Origin: Roseovarius sp. THAF27
GTDB lineage: Bacteria; Pseudomonadota; Alphaproteobacteria; Rhodobacterales; Rhodobacteraceae
NCBI RefSeq assembly: GCF_009363655.1
Contig: NZ_CP045393.1
Span: forward strand, 1,550,001 to 1,614,000
Length of the DNA: 64,000 nucleotides
Direction: 5' to 3'
In this document: piece by piece, positions 53,775 through 62,162 of the stretch
Numbering within the stretch: the stretch's first letter is position 1
How the letters are laid out: the number at the start of each line of letters is the position of its first letter
Translations under genes and position numbers: made by a program
The notes under the pieces: model-generated
The model's database searches: none
Told to the model about the DNA's origin: nothing
The model's input: the letters and a program-made list of their open reading frames with translations, nothing else

Positions 53775-55178
53775 TTACCGGTAGGTCACTTTGTTGACGG
53801 CCTCGATCACTTCCTTGGTCGAGGTCAGCGCCAGCTTTTCAAGGTTCGCGGCATAGGGCATCGGCACGTCCTTGCCCGTGCAGTTGATCACCGGCGCATC
53901 CAGGTAATCGAACGCCCGCTCCATGATCACGGCACTGAGATGGTTGCCCATGCTGGCCACCGGGAAACCTTCCTCGACCGTGACGCAGCGGTTGGTCTTC
54001 ATCACTGACGCAAGCACCGTGTCATAATCCAGCGGACGCAGCGTGCGCAGGTCGATCACCTCGGCATTCACGCCGTCCTCGGCCAGCTTGTCCGCCGCCT
54101 CCAGCGCATAGGTCATGCCGATGCCGAAGCTGACGATGGTCACGTCGTCCCCTGGCCGCGCGATGCGCGCCTTGCCGAAGGGAATGGTGAAATCGTCCAG
54201 CACCGGCACCTCGAAGCTGCGGCCGTAGAGGATCTCGTTTTCCAGGAAAATCACCGGGTTGGGGTCGCGAATGGCGCTTTTCAGCAGGCCCTTGGCATCG
54301 GCGGCAGAGTAGGGCTGTACCACCTTCAGGCCCGGTACGTGCGAATACCACGCCGCGTAATCCTGGCTGTGCTGCGCGGCCACGCGCGCGGCGGCGCCGT
54401 TGGGGCCACGGAACACGATGGAACAGCCCAGCTGCCCGCCGGACATATAGTTCGTCTTGGCGGCCGAGTTGATGATCTGGTCGATCGCCTGCATGGCGAA
54501 GTTCCAGGTCATGAACTCCACGATCGGCTTCAGCCCGCCCCAGGCCGCGCCTACGCCGATCCCGGCAAACCCGTGCTCGGTGATGGGCGTGTCGATCACC
54601 CGCTTGGCGCCGAACTCGTCCAGCAGACCTTGGGTGATCTTGTAAGCGCCCTGGTACTCGGCCACCTCCTCGCCCATGATGAAGACGTCCTCGTCGTTCC
54701 GCATCTCCTCGGCCATGGCCGCGTTGATCGCCTCGCGCACGGTCATCTTGGTCATTTCCGTGCCCTCGGGCCAGTCGGGGCTGGCGTCGGGCTGCGGCAC
54801 GGGGGCTGCGGGCGAGGCCGCGACCGGCTCGGATTTCGCCCGGCTCTCATCGTCGCCATCGCCGCCGCTGTCTTCCTCCTTGGCGGAGGAATCACCGCCG
54901 CCCGACGAGGTCTCGCCGATATCGTCGGCACTCTCGCCTTCTTCCAGCAGCACCGCGATGGGCGTGTTCACCTTCACGCCCTCGGTGCCTTCCTCGATCA
55001 GGATCTTGCCGATGGTGCCCTCGTCGACGGCTTCGAATTCCATCGTTGCCTTGTCGGTCTCGATCTCGGCCATGATGTCGCCCGAGTTGACCGTGTCCCC
55101 CTCCTTGACCAGCCACTTGGCCAGGGTGCCTTCCTCCATCGTCGGCGACAGGGCGGGCATCAGAATTTCTGTTGGCAT
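53775..55178 (-). CDS. pdhB: Pyruvate dehydrogenase E1 beta with N-terminal lipoyl domain
   Basis: A 467-residue protein. Residues 1-~80 are a lipoyl domain with K43 in E-T-D-K-A-T-M-E. A Ser/Asp/Glu-rich linker (about 90-140) follows, then the transketolase-like E1-beta domain ([37 protein letters not shown]). Lipoylated E1-beta is known in alphaproteobacteria. The ATG at 55178 starts M-P-T-E-I-L-M-P-A. Confidence 0.96.
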   Translation of the reverse strand: MPTEILMPALSPTMEEGTLAKWLVKEGDTVNSGDIMAEIETDKATMEFEAVDEGTIGKILIEEGTEGVKVNTPIAVLLEEGESADDIGETSSGGGDSSAKEEDSGGDGDDESRAKSEPVAASPAAPVPQPDASPDWPEGTEMTKMTVREAINAAMAEEMRNDEDVFIMGEEVAEYQGAYKITQGLLDEFGAKRVIDTPITEHGFAGIGVGAAWGGLKPIVEFMTWNFAMQAIDQIINSAAKTNYMSGGQLGCSIVFRGPNGAAARVAAQHSQDYAAWYSHVPGLKVVQPYSAADAKGLLKSAIRDPNPVIFLENEILYGRSFEVPVLDDFTIPFGKARIARPGDDVTIVSFGIGMTYALEAADKLAEDGVNAEVIDLRTLRPLDYDTVLASVMKTNRCVTVEEGFPVASMGNHLSAVIMERAFDYLDAPVINCTGKDVPMPYAANLEKLALTSTKEVIEAVNKVTYR

Positions 55179-55192
55179 CGTCGTCTCTCTCC

Positions 55193-55777
55193 CTACTGGG
55201 TCTTGCCCCGGCACAGCTCGGCCAGGTCACGGAACGCATCCGTCGCCTGTTCGGCCTGCGGCTCGGTCAGGATTTCCGCTAGTATCAGTCTGAAAAATTG
55301 CTGGCTCCCGTCATCGGGCAGCGTCATCGTCATCTCGCACCCTTGCCGGGTGCAGTCCGCCGGCATGAGCGCGCCAAGCGCCTCGGGCTCCGCCACCAGC
55401 AGGTCGTAAAGCTCGTTGCCGGCCTCGATCCGCGTCGTCACCTTCCAGGCCGGCGCGGGGGGCGCCACGTCGAACCTGATCGCAAGCCCGTCGCCTTCGG
55501 TTTCAAAGGCGATGTCCTGGGGCGCCACGTCGCGCAGGTCCCCGGTCATGACGACCACCGCATCGACGCCGTCGATGCGGCCTTGCGCCTTCTGGGTGAA
55601 GACACAGTCCGGCCGGATATCGAAACTGGTCCGGGTCAGCCCGCCGCTGGTCGCCGGCCCGTCGTAGCGGACAAGGTCGCGCAGGTCATCCGCGTGACGT
55701 GCGAAGTCCTTGGCGTTGACGGATTGCCCGCCGACCACGGTCAACAGCACCGCAAGCAGCTTGACAGGCTTGCGCAT
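55193..55777 (-). CDS. Secreted unknown protein inserted between pdhA and pdhB
   Basis: A 194-residue protein with a signal peptide ([17 protein letters not shown], site after V-N-A). The mature part has Cys in [13 protein letters not shown] and L-C-R-G, which could make two disulphides. [11 protein letters not shown] resembles invasion-associated locus B-like proteins, but this is weak. Its ATG overlaps the pdhA stop (TGATG-type), so it is translationally coupled to pdhA; pdhB follows 14 bp later. Confidence 0.65.
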   Translation of the reverse strand: MRKPVKLLAVLLTVVGGQSVNAKDFARHADDLRDLVRYDGPATSGGLTRTSFDIRPDCVFTQKAQGRIDGVDAVVVMTGDLRDVAPQDIAFETEGDGLAIRFDVAPPAPAWKVTTRIEAGNELYDLLVAEPEALGALMPADCTRQGCEMTMTLPDDGSQQFFRLILAEILTEPQAEQATDAFRDLAELCRGKTQ

Positions 55778-56787
55778 CAGGCGTCCTCGCGCGTGTCTTC
55801 GACATAGATGTCCGTCCACAGCTCGGATACGTCCGGCTCGGCGCTTTCCTTGGCGAACTCGGCGGACTTGTTCACCACATCCTTGATTTCCTTGTCGATC
55901 GCCTTGAGGTCCTCCTCGCTGGCGTGCTTGCCCTCCAAGAGCAGCTCGCGCACATGCTCGATGCAGTCCTTCTCGTCGCGCATCTTCTGCACTTCCTCTC
56001 GCGTGCGGTACTTCGCCGGGTCCGACATGGAATGCCCGCGATAGCGATAGGTCTTCACTTCCAGGATATACGGCCCGTCACCCTTGCGGCAGTGCGCCAC
56101 GGCCTTCGCCCCGGCTTCCTTGACGGCCAGAACGTCCATGCCGTCCACCGCCTCGCCGGGGATGCCGAACGCCTCGCCGCGGGTGTAGATTTCGGGTGTC
56201 GAGGTCGAGCGCTTCTGCGAGGTGCCCATGGCGTACTGGTTGTTCTCGATGACGAACACCACCGGCAGCTTCCACAGGGCGGCCATGTTGAACGTCTCGT
56301 AGACCTGGCCCTGGTTCGCAGCACCGTCGCCGAAATAGGTGAAGGTCACGCGCCCGTTGCCCTTGTACTGGTCGGCCAATGCCAGCCCCGCGCCCAGCGG
56401 CACGTTCGCGCCCACGATGCCGTGCCCGCCGTAGAAATCCTTCTCGCGGCTGAACATGTGCATCGAGCCGCCCTTGCCCTTGGAATAACCGCCCTTGCGG
56501 CCCGTCAGCTCGGCCATCACGCCATCGGGGTCCATCCCGCAGGCCAGCATGTGGCCATGGTCGCGATAGGTCGTGATCCGCTTGTCGCCTTCTTCGGCCG
56601 TGGCTTCCAGCCCGACGACCACCGCTTCCTGCCCGATGTAGAGGTGGCAGAACCCGCCGATCAGACCCATGCCATACAGCTGGCCGGCCTTTTCCTCGAA
56701 TCGACGGACCAGCAGCATGTCGCGGTAGTATTTCTTCAACTCGTCGGCGGAAACGTTTGGTTTCTTTGTCGTTTTCCTGGCAGCCAT
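55777..56787 (-). CDS. pdhA: Pyruvate dehydrogenase E1 alpha
   Basis: A 336-residue thiamine-diphosphate subunit. The ThDP motif G-D-G-A-A-N-Q-G-Q-V-Y-E-T-F-N and the phosphorylation-loop region Y-R-G-H-S-M-S-D-P-A-K-Y-R are typical. G-S-M-H-M-F-S and G-G-H-G-I-V-G-A are also present. It is first in the operon and has an A/T-rich palindrome just upstream. Confidence 0.97.
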   Translation of the reverse strand: MAARKTTKKPNVSADELKKYYRDMLLVRRFEEKAGQLYGMGLIGGFCHLYIGQEAVVVGLEATAEEGDKRITTYRDHGHMLACGMDPDGVMAELTGRKGGYSKGKGGSMHMFSREKDFYGGHGIVGANVPLGAGLALADQYKGNGRVTFTYFGDGAANQGQVYETFNMAALWKLPVVFVIENNQYAMGTSQKRSTSTPEIYTRGEAFGIPGEAVDGMDVLAVKEAGAKAVAHCRKGDGPYILEVKTYRYRGHSMSDPAKYRTREEVQKMRDEKDCIEHVRELLLEGKHASEEDLKAIDKEIKDVVNKSAEFAKESAEPDVSELWTDIYVEDTREDA

Positions 56788-56813
56788 GCGGGCGGGCTCC
56801 TGTGCTGAAAAGA

Positions 56814-56833
56814 ATAGTTTAGCGTTAAACTAT
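56814..56833. promoter_or_regulatory. pdhA upstream operator-like palindrome
   Basis: ATAGTTTA, GCGT, TAAACTAT: perfect 8-base arms. On the minus strand a -10-like TATAAG overlaps its edge (56838-56833). That placement suits a repressor site. No regulator gene is nearby. Confidence 0.5.
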
Positions 56834-56926
56834 CTTATACAGGACTCGCTCCGATTTTTCGAGAGGGTTTTTGACGCAGCGTCAGATCCGGCAGGCGGGG
56901 CCGCGTCCCCGCTGCGAAGACCCGGG

Positions 56927-57172
56927 TCAGGCTTGCCCGTCGTCCTTGATATCGGGATCCCTGTACCCGTTGGGATCGAAGTCTTCGGGATCATAGGCCT
57001 CTTCATCGTCGCCGATCCCGGTCACGTGGGTCGTGCCGCTTTCCTCGTCATAGGCCAGCCCATAAGTCGCGCGGCCCTCGGATTTGTAGCGCGAATACTC
57101 GTGGTACCCGGCATATACGAAGGCCAGCGCGAAGGGCGAGACGATCAGGGCCGCCAACAGTTGCGCACTCAT
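56927..57172 (-). CDS. Small membrane-anchored acidic protein
   Basis: An 81-residue protein starting M-S-A-Q-L-L-A-A-L-I-V-S-P, one membrane segment (about 4-22), then a Tyr/Arg stretch (Y-H-E-Y-S-R-Y-K-S-E-G-R) and an Asp/Glu-rich tail with Y-D-P-E-D-F-D-P-N-G-Y-R-D. Such small proteins accompany pdhA in related genomes from memory; the function is not known. GGAGAG lies 6 bp before the ATG. It is upstream of pdhA on the same strand, 139 bp away. Confidence 0.65.
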   Translation of the reverse strand: MSAQLLAALIVSPFALAFVYAGYHEYSRYKSEGRATYGLAYDEESGTTHVTGIGDDEEAYDPEDFDPNGYRDPDIKDDGQA

Positions 57173-57329
57173 TTCTTGCTCTCCTCTCCTTGCCGTTCCC
57201 GCACGCGGGCGGTCGGGTCCCGTTCCCGCATGCACATTTGCTCGTGTCCAATCACCTAGCCTACGCTTGCAACACGTCCAGCACTCGACCGGGGCCGTGC
57301 AGCGCACCGGCGATATCGAAAGTGACATC

Positions 57330-57734
57330 ATGTGCCCATCCTCCGCAAGCCCCGACTGCGTTGACCCGCCCTGCGGACCGGAGGAACACATCGTCTTGCT
57401 GGCGCGGCTCGCCGAGACCGGCGAGACGCTGTGCGTCAGCCTGCAGCCGGGCCTGGTCTACGGGTTCTCCCTCGGCGCGCCCACCGGCCCGCCGAGGATC
57501 GCGTTCAGCGTCGATGGGATGCACGTCACCGGAGATTACGACTGGGTATGGATCGACGGCGCCGCGTGGGCGTCCCTCTCGCTCAGGGCCGAGGATGTGA
57601 CCTGCACCATGCGCGTCGCGCGCGCCGAGCAAGGGGAGCCGCCGCCAGGGGGCGTGCTGGAAATCACCGGCGCCACGAAGGAAACCCATGCGCTCGTGCC
57701 TGGCTCGATCCGCCACGATCTTCCGCTTGCCTGA
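57330..57734 (+). CDS. Possible unknown protein
   Basis: A 134-residue frame from the ATG at 57330 (M-C-P-S-S-A-S-P-D-C-V-D-P-P-C), with GAAAG upstream. The middle has strand-like segments (G-L-V-Y-G-F-S-L-G-A-P, Y-D-W-V-W-I-D-G). The frame stays open upstream to a TTG at 57267. Codon use is like that of coding regions, but no family is recognised. It is convergent with ftsB. Confidence 0.45.
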   Translation: MCPSSASPDCVDPPCGPEEHIVLLARLAETGETLCVSLQPGLVYGFSLGAPTGPPRIAFSVDGMHVTGDYDWVWIDGAAWASLSLRAEDVTCTMRVARAEQGEPPPGGVLEITGATKETHALVPGSIRHDLPLA

Positions 57735-57776
57735 AAATTCCATAAGCACCGGCCGGATACCGGGGCAGGGCGGGGC

Positions 57777-58076
57777 TCAGCGGATCACGATCTCGTCGGC
57801 CCGCAGCATCCCAAGCACCTCACGCGCCTGCTGGTCCAGCAGGTCGAGATCCAGGTACGTGTCCGACAACCGCCGCGTCAGGTTCTCCATCCGCGCGACC
57901 TTGGCATCCAGCACGGCCAGCTGTTCACGCAATTCCGCCTCGCCCGATTCGATCTCGGCGCGGCGGAACACGCCGTAATCGCCCTGCACGGCCGCGAACG
58001 TGAAATACGCCCCCAGCCCGAAGGCTATGGCGAAATAGATCAACACACCGAATGCGGGGCGCCTGCGCGATTTCAT
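57777..58076 (-). CDS. ftsB: Septum formation initiator (FtsB/DivIC family)
   Basis: A 99-residue bitopic protein: short basic N-terminus (M-K-S-R-R-R-P), one membrane segment (G-V-L-I-Y-F-A-I-A-F-G-L-G-A-Y-F), and a coiled coil (L-R-E-Q-L-A-V-L-D-A-K-V-A-R-M-E-N-L) ending in D-L-D-L-L-D-Q-Q-A-R-E-V-L-G. FtsB bridges FtsQ and FtsL in the divisome. Location close to pdhA is usual in alphaproteobacteria. Confidence 0.85.
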   Translation of the reverse strand: MKSRRRPAFGVLIYFAIAFGLGAYFTFAAVQGDYGVFRRAEIESGEAELREQLAVLDAKVARMENLTRRLSDTYLDLDLLDQQAREVLGMLRADEIVIR

Positions 58077-58213
58077 GACTGCTCTTTCTGCCTCTGGTGC
58101 CCGCCTCTTCGCGTGCGGTGCCCGTGCACAATGACACAGGCGAATCGCTTTGTGAATCCCCTTTCACATCTAAGCGCTTAAAGGCTACTACTCGTCCTTG
58201 AGGAGAGTCATTC

Positions 58214-59830
58214 ATGCCACAATTGCCCCCCGACGCCGCGCTGCTCACCCATGACGTGACGAACCAGCCCGCGGCCCGTGGCGACGTGGACCTTTTTGCC
58301 ACCGATCCGGCCCTGGCCGACCATGCCGGGGCGGCGGGGGCCGACATCGCGCATCTTGCCACCTACGGCGAAACCGTCGGCACCGCCGCCATGGCCGAGG
58401 CGGGCCGGGCGGCCAACCGGAACCCGCCCGAGCTGGCGCTTTTCGACACCGGCGGGCGCAGGCTGGACGAGGTCCGGTTTCATCCCGCCTATCACGACCT
58501 CATGCGCGCGGGCATCGGCGCGGGCTATGCCGCCATCGCCTGGGAGGGCGCGGCGGGCGGGCACGCAACCCATGCCGCGATGGTCTATCTGACCAGCCAG
58601 GTCGAACCCGGCGTGTGCTGCCCCATGACCATGACCTATGCCGCCGTACCCGCGCTTCAGGCAGATAGCGGGCTCTTCGACGCCTGGGCGCCGAAGCTCC
58701 TGAGCCGCGCCTACGATCCGGCACCGAAACCGCTGGCGCGCAAGCCCGGCGCGACGCTTGGCATGGCCATGACCGAGAAACAGGGCGGCTCGGACGTGCG
58801 CGCCAACACCACCCGCGCCGCGCCCGATGGCGACGCCTACGTGCTGCGCGGTCACAAGTGGTTCTGCTCGGCGCCCATGTCCGACGGTTTCCTGACGCTG
58901 GCGCAGGCGCCCGGGGGCCTGACCTGTTTCCTCGTGCCCCGCTGGCTGGAGGGGCGGCGCAACACGATCCACATCCAGCGCCTCAAGGACAAGCTGGGCA
59001 ACCGCGCCAACGCGTCCGCCGAAATCGAATATGCCGACGCGGTGGCCCACCGTCTGGGAGAGGAAGGCGAGGGCGTGAAGACCATCCTCGACATGGTCCA
59101 CCACACCCGGCTCGACACCGCCATGGCCCCGGCGGGCCTGATGCGTGCCGCGCTGTCCCATGCTGTCCACTGGGCCCGCCATCGCACGGCCTTCCAGAAA
59201 ACGCTGATCGACCAGCCGCTGATGCGCTCGGTGCTGGCGGATCTCGCGCTCGACTGGGAAGGCACGCTGGCGCTTGGGATGTTCGTGGCGGCGCAGTTCG
59301 ACCGCGACACCGACGCGGCCCGCGCATTCGCCCGCGTCGCCGTGGCGCTGGCCAAGTACTTGGGCAACAAGCTCTGCCCCAATCTGGTCTACGAGGCGAT
59401 GGAGGTGCTTGGCGGCATGGGCTATGTCGAGGATTCAGGCCTTCCGCTTCTCTACCGCGAGGCGCCACTCAACTCGATCTGGGAAGGGTCGGGCAACGTG
59501 ATCTGCCTCGACATCCTGCGCACCCTGCGCAAGGTGCCTTTGTCGGGCGAGGTCCTCAGCCGCGAACTGGGCGCGGTGGCCGGTCAATACTGGCGCTATG
59601 ACGCGGCGCTCAACGCCCACATCACCCGCTTTCCCCGCTTGCCGGACGAGGCCCAGGCCCGATGGTATGTCGAAAGCCTCGCCACGCTGCTCACGGCTTC
59701 CGTCCTGATCCGTCACGCGCCCCCCGCGGTGGCCGAAGCCTATGTCGCCACGCGGCTCGCGGGCGAGCGCGGCCGCACCACCGGCGCCATCGGCGCGGTC
59801 GACACAGACATGATCCTGTCGCGGCTTTAG
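58214..59830 (+). CDS. Acyl-CoA dehydrogenase, AidB-like
   Basis: A 538-residue flavoprotein, the length of AidB rather than of a ~390-residue acyl-CoA dehydrogenase. It has G-M-A-M-T-E-K-Q-G-G-S-D-V-R-A-N-T (FAD/substrate loop), K-W-F-C-S-A and the C-terminal L-N-S-I-W-E-G-S-G-N-V-I region that holds the catalytic acid in the family. AidB in E. coli is induced by alkylation and binds DNA; that role is not shown for this protein. GAGGAG lies 9 bp upstream of the ATG. Confidence 0.88.
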   Translation: MPQLPPDAALLTHDVTNQPAARGDVDLFATDPALADHAGAAGADIAHLATYGETVGTAAMAEAGRAANRNPPELALFDTGGRRLDEVRFHPAYHDLMRAGIGAGYAAIAWEGAAGGHATHAAMVYLTSQVEPGVCCPMTMTYAAVPALQADSGLFDAWAPKLLSRAYDPAPKPLARKPGATLGMAMTEKQGGSDVRANTTRAAPDGDAYVLRGHKWFCSAPMSDGFLTLAQAPGGLTCFLVPRWLEGRRNTIHIQRLKDKLGNRANASAEIEYADAVAHRLGEEGEGVKTILDMVHHTRLDTAMAPAGLMRAALSHAVHWARHRTAFQKTLIDQPLMRSVLADLALDWEGTLALGMFVAAQFDRDTDAARAFARVAVALAKYLGNKLCPNLVYEAMEVLGGMGYVEDSGLPLLYREAPLNSIWEGSGNVICLDILRTLRKVPLSGEVLSRELGAVAGQYWRYDAALNAHITRFPRLPDEAQARWYVESLATLLTASVLIRHAPPAVAEAYVATRLAGERGRTTGAIGAVDTDMILSRL

Positions 59831-59859
59831 GGCCTTCAGTGGACTTACTGTTTGCCGTT

Positions 59860-59880
59860 ATCCCGGACTTGATCCGGGAT
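59860..59880 (-). repeat. GTCCCGGG-type short palindrome (R9)
   Basis: ATCCCGGA, loop CTTGA, TCCGGGAT. Confidence 0.9.
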
Positions 59881-59894
59881 CTCTTGCCCACGCG

Positions 59895-59915
59895 GTCCCG
59901 GGTCAGGCCCGGGCC
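59895..59915 (+). repeat. GTCCCGGG-type short palindrome (R10)
   Basis: GTCCCGGG, loop TCAGG, CCCGGGCC; the outer pairs are lost on the right side. Confidence 0.8.
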
Positions 59916-59931
59916 GGGAACGTTGTCCCAC

Positions 59932-60133
59932 CCGCGCGGAACAAAAGCGCGGCTTGCCGCGCCTCCGCGCATCGCCGGGCCGCCCCGTCACGCCGAAGGC
60001 GTGCCGATAACATTGGCGCACCTTTGGTGCGATGGCACGGCGATTTGGTGAGGCCGGGTGCTTCGCTCGCGTGTCTTACGGATTTGGCCGGGATAAGGTG
60101 CCCCGAACCACGCTTTAATCGCCGCACCGCGGC
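59932..60133 (+). repeat. Foldback element copy 2
   Basis: Opens with the hairpin GCGCGGC-TT-GCCGCGC (59947-59962), followed by CCGCGCATCGC as in copy 1. An internal hairpin GGCGCACC-TTT-GGTGCG and the stem CGGCGATT/AATCGCCG follow. Bases 60038-60061 are identical to 36701-36724. Confidence 0.85.
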
Positions 60134-60160
60134 TCCTTATCTCTGCGCCCAAGCCAACCC

Positions 60161-60181
60161 GTCCCGGGCCTGACCCGGGAC
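60161..60181 (-). repeat. GTCCCGGG-type short palindrome (R11)
   Basis: GTCCCGGG, loop CCTGA, CCCGGGAC. Confidence 0.9.
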
Positions 60182-60212
60182 CTCTACGCCTTCAGATGTG
60201 TCGCGAACCGCT
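60181..60212 (-). pseudogene. Short relic of an mttB-like 3' end
   Basis: Bases 60181-60212 align without gaps to 60621-60652, the last codons and stop of the mttB-like gene plus the flank, with 28 of 32 matches. On the minus strand it reads R-F-A-T-H-L-K-A-stop against R-F-A-I-H-L-K-G-stop. No further similarity is visible upstream. Confidence 0.6.
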
Positions 60213-60240
60213 GCCTTCACGCGCCTTTCCGTAGCCCGTC

Positions 60241-60263
60241 ATCCTCGGGCCTGACCCGAGGAT
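60241..60263 (-). repeat. GTCCCGGG-type short palindrome (R12)
   Basis: ATCCTCGGG, loop CCTGA, CCCGAGGAT; perfect 9-base arms. Confidence 0.9.
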
Positions 60264-60278
60264 CTCCCGCTATCAGCG

Positions 60279-60299
60279 ATCCCGGATCAGGTCCGGGAT
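60279..60299 (+). repeat. GTCCCGGG-type short palindrome (R13)
   Basis: ATCCCGGA, loop TCAGG, TCCGGGAT. Confidence 0.9.
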
Positions 60300-60346
60300 G
60301 ACGTCGCGCCTTTGACATGCGCGTGACTTCGCCACCCCGATCACCC

Positions 60347-60367
60347 GTCCCGAGCCTGACCCGGGAC
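60347..60367 (-). repeat. GTCCCGGG-type short palindrome (R14)
   Basis: GTCCCGAG, loop CCTGA, CCCGGGAC; one mismatch in the stem. Confidence 0.85.
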
Positions 60368-60411
60368 CTCCTGTCGTCAAAACTCGAAGTCAACGCTTGC
60401 TCAAAACGCCC

Positions 60412-60621
60412 CGCGCGGAACCAAGGCGCGCTTTGCGCGCCGCCGCGCTATCGCCCGCTGACCGAAAGGCGATTGCCTGCAATCGCCGAAAGGGGGACCG
60501 CCCCCCGGGCTGGCGATTGGCTGAAGACAGCACGCCGATCAGAAGTCTCGCGGATACAGCAGCCATAAAGTGCCCTCAAAAACCGTAAGTTCGCCATCCC
60601 GCGGTCTGGCCATCGCGCGGC
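60412..60621 (+). repeat. Foldback element copy 3
   Basis: Opens with CGCGCGGAACCAA and the hairpin GGCGCGC-TTT-GCGCGCC (60425-60441). An internal hairpin GGCGATTGC-CT-GCAATCGCC (60468-60487) follows. It shares the 25-bp block 60496-60520 with copy 4 and ends in the same CGCCATCCCGCGGTCTGG block. It abuts the mttB-like stop codon. Confidence 0.85.
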
Positions 60622-60623
60622 CT

Positions 60624-62162
60624 CTAACCCTTCAAATGTATCGCGAACCGCTTGCGTATCTCCGCATCCAGCATCGGGTTCAGCCGCGCCGCCGATCGCT
60701 GCGCCAGGATCTCCTCCTTCCGCGCCACGGCCTTCGCCACCAGGTCCGGCTTGCCCTTTTCCACCCACTCCTTGGGCGAGGACCTGTCCCCCAGATTGGG
60801 ATAACAATGATCCCGCTGCATCCGCGCCAGCGTCGCCTCGGTGCCCAGGTAATGCCCCGGCCCCCCGATGCAGACCGCCTCCATCTGGTCCAGCGCCAGC
60901 GTCTCGTCATCCACCTCGATCCCGCGCACACAGCGCAGCGCCTGGCCAATCAGGTCATCGCCCAGGATCAGGCTCTCGTGACAGAACCCGAGCAGGGACG
61001 CGTGCATCCCCGCCGCTTCGTAGACCATGTTCACGCCCGCGAGCCCCGCCATCACGTTAGAGCACATCTGCTCCCACCCGGCCTGCATATCGGGCAGCTT
61101 GCTGTCCGAGGCACCCCCCGCCGCTCCGCCGGGCACGCCATAGAACTGGTGCATCTGCGCGCAGCCCGCGCTCAGCAGCGCCTGTTCGCCCGACCCGATC
61201 GACATCGCGCCCGTGCGCAGGTCCAGCCCAAAGGGCCAGGTGCCGAAGATTGCCGGATGCCCCGGCTTCACCGCGTTGACATAGACGAGCCCGGCCAGGC
61301 ATTCCGCCGTGGCCTGCATGATCGCCCCCGCTATGGTCGAGGGCGCGGTGGCCCCGGCCATGCCCGCCGACAAGAGCAGCACCGGCATTCCGCCCTCGAT
61401 GCAGCGCTCCATCACCTCGCAGGATTCGGTGGCGAACCGCATCGGCGGCACCACGAAGCAGTTGGAGTTGCTGACGAAAGGCCGCGCGCGAAACTCATCC
61501 TCGCCGCCCGCGATCATATAGAGCATCTCCATCGCCGGACCCACGTGATGCGGCTCGGTAAAGGACGTGCCCACATGCTTCGTCGTGCCCGTACAGCAGG
61601 CATAGACGGTGTTCAGCTCCATCTCCATGTTGTCGGGAATGTCCCGCGCCACCATGGGCCGCTGGCAGAAATGCACGTTGTCCAGCACATCGACGATCCG
61701 CGCCGCATCATGCAGGTCCTGCACCGTGCTCTCACGGTAGTTGCGCCCGTCCACGTCCACCATGTTCACCGCCGCCCCCGCGGTGCCGTAATGCACACGG
61801 GCACCGCCCAGATGCAGGTCGTTCAGACCGTCGCGGCTGTAAAGCGTGATCTCGCGATTGGCGCGCGCAATGGTCGCCTCCACAAGCGCCCGAGGAAAGC
61901 GGATGCGCCCGTCGTCGCCCTGAACGGCTCCGGCGGCGGTCAGATAGGCGATCCCGCTTGCCGGCGCGCCCGACAGCCCGATGCGGTCCAGCGCATCAAG
62001 CGCCGCCTCGTGAATGCGCACCACCTGCGCGTCGGTCAGCACCTTCAGCGTGCCGCCCTCCATACCGGGGCGTACGGGGCGCATCAAGGTATCGAGCGGG
62101 GCGGCCCGGCTGGCCCGGCGCGCGGCACGGCCTCCGGTACGGCGGGGGGAAAGGTTGTTCAT
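60624..62162 (-). CDS. Trimethylamine methyltransferase (MttB) superfamily protein
   Basis: A 512-residue protein of the MttB/COG5598 superfamily: R-I-H-E-A-A-L-D-A-L-D-R-I-G, then L-G-G-A-R-V-H-Y-G-T-A-G-A-A-V and P-A-I-F-G-T-W-P-F-G-L-D-L-R-T-G. There is no in-frame amber codon, so it is the non-pyrrolysine type. Members of that type demethylate glycine betaine, proline betaine or carnitine, passing the methyl to a corrinoid protein; no corrinoid gene is adjacent, so the substrate is open. The start at 62162 has AAGGA 8 bp upstream. Confidence 0.85.
   Translation of the reverse strand: MNNLSPRRTGGRAARRASRAAPLDTLMRPVRPGMEGGTLKVLTDAQVVRIHEAALDALDRIGLSGAPASGIAYLTAAGAVQGDDGRIRFPRALVEATIARANREITLYSRDGLNDLHLGGARVHYGTAGAAVNMVDVDGRNYRESTVQDLHDAARIVDVLDNVHFCQRPMVARDIPDNMEMELNTVYACCTGTTKHVGTSFTEPHHVGPAMEMLYMIAGGEDEFRARPFVSNSNCFVVPPMRFATESCEVMERCIEGGMPVLLLSAGMAGATAPSTIAGAIMQATAECLAGLVYVNAVKPGHPAIFGTWPFGLDLRTGAMSIGSGEQALLSAGCAQMHQFYGVPGGAAGGASDSKLPDMQAGWEQMCSNVMAGLAGVNMVYEAAGMHASLLGFCHESLILGDDLIGQALRCVRGIEVDDETLALDQMEAVCIGGPGHYLGTEATLARMQRDHCYPNLGDRSSPKEWVEKGKPDLVAKAVARKEEILAQRSAARLNPMLDAEIRKRFAIHLKG

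Larger units (their letters stand above)
59831..60623. other. Repeat-rich gene-free gap
   Basis: This 793-bp stretch between convergent genes holds six GTCCCGGG-type hairpins, two foldback elements (59932-60133 and 60412-60621) and a short copy of the mttB 3' end (60181-60212). No credible coding frame was found. Confidence 0.8.
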
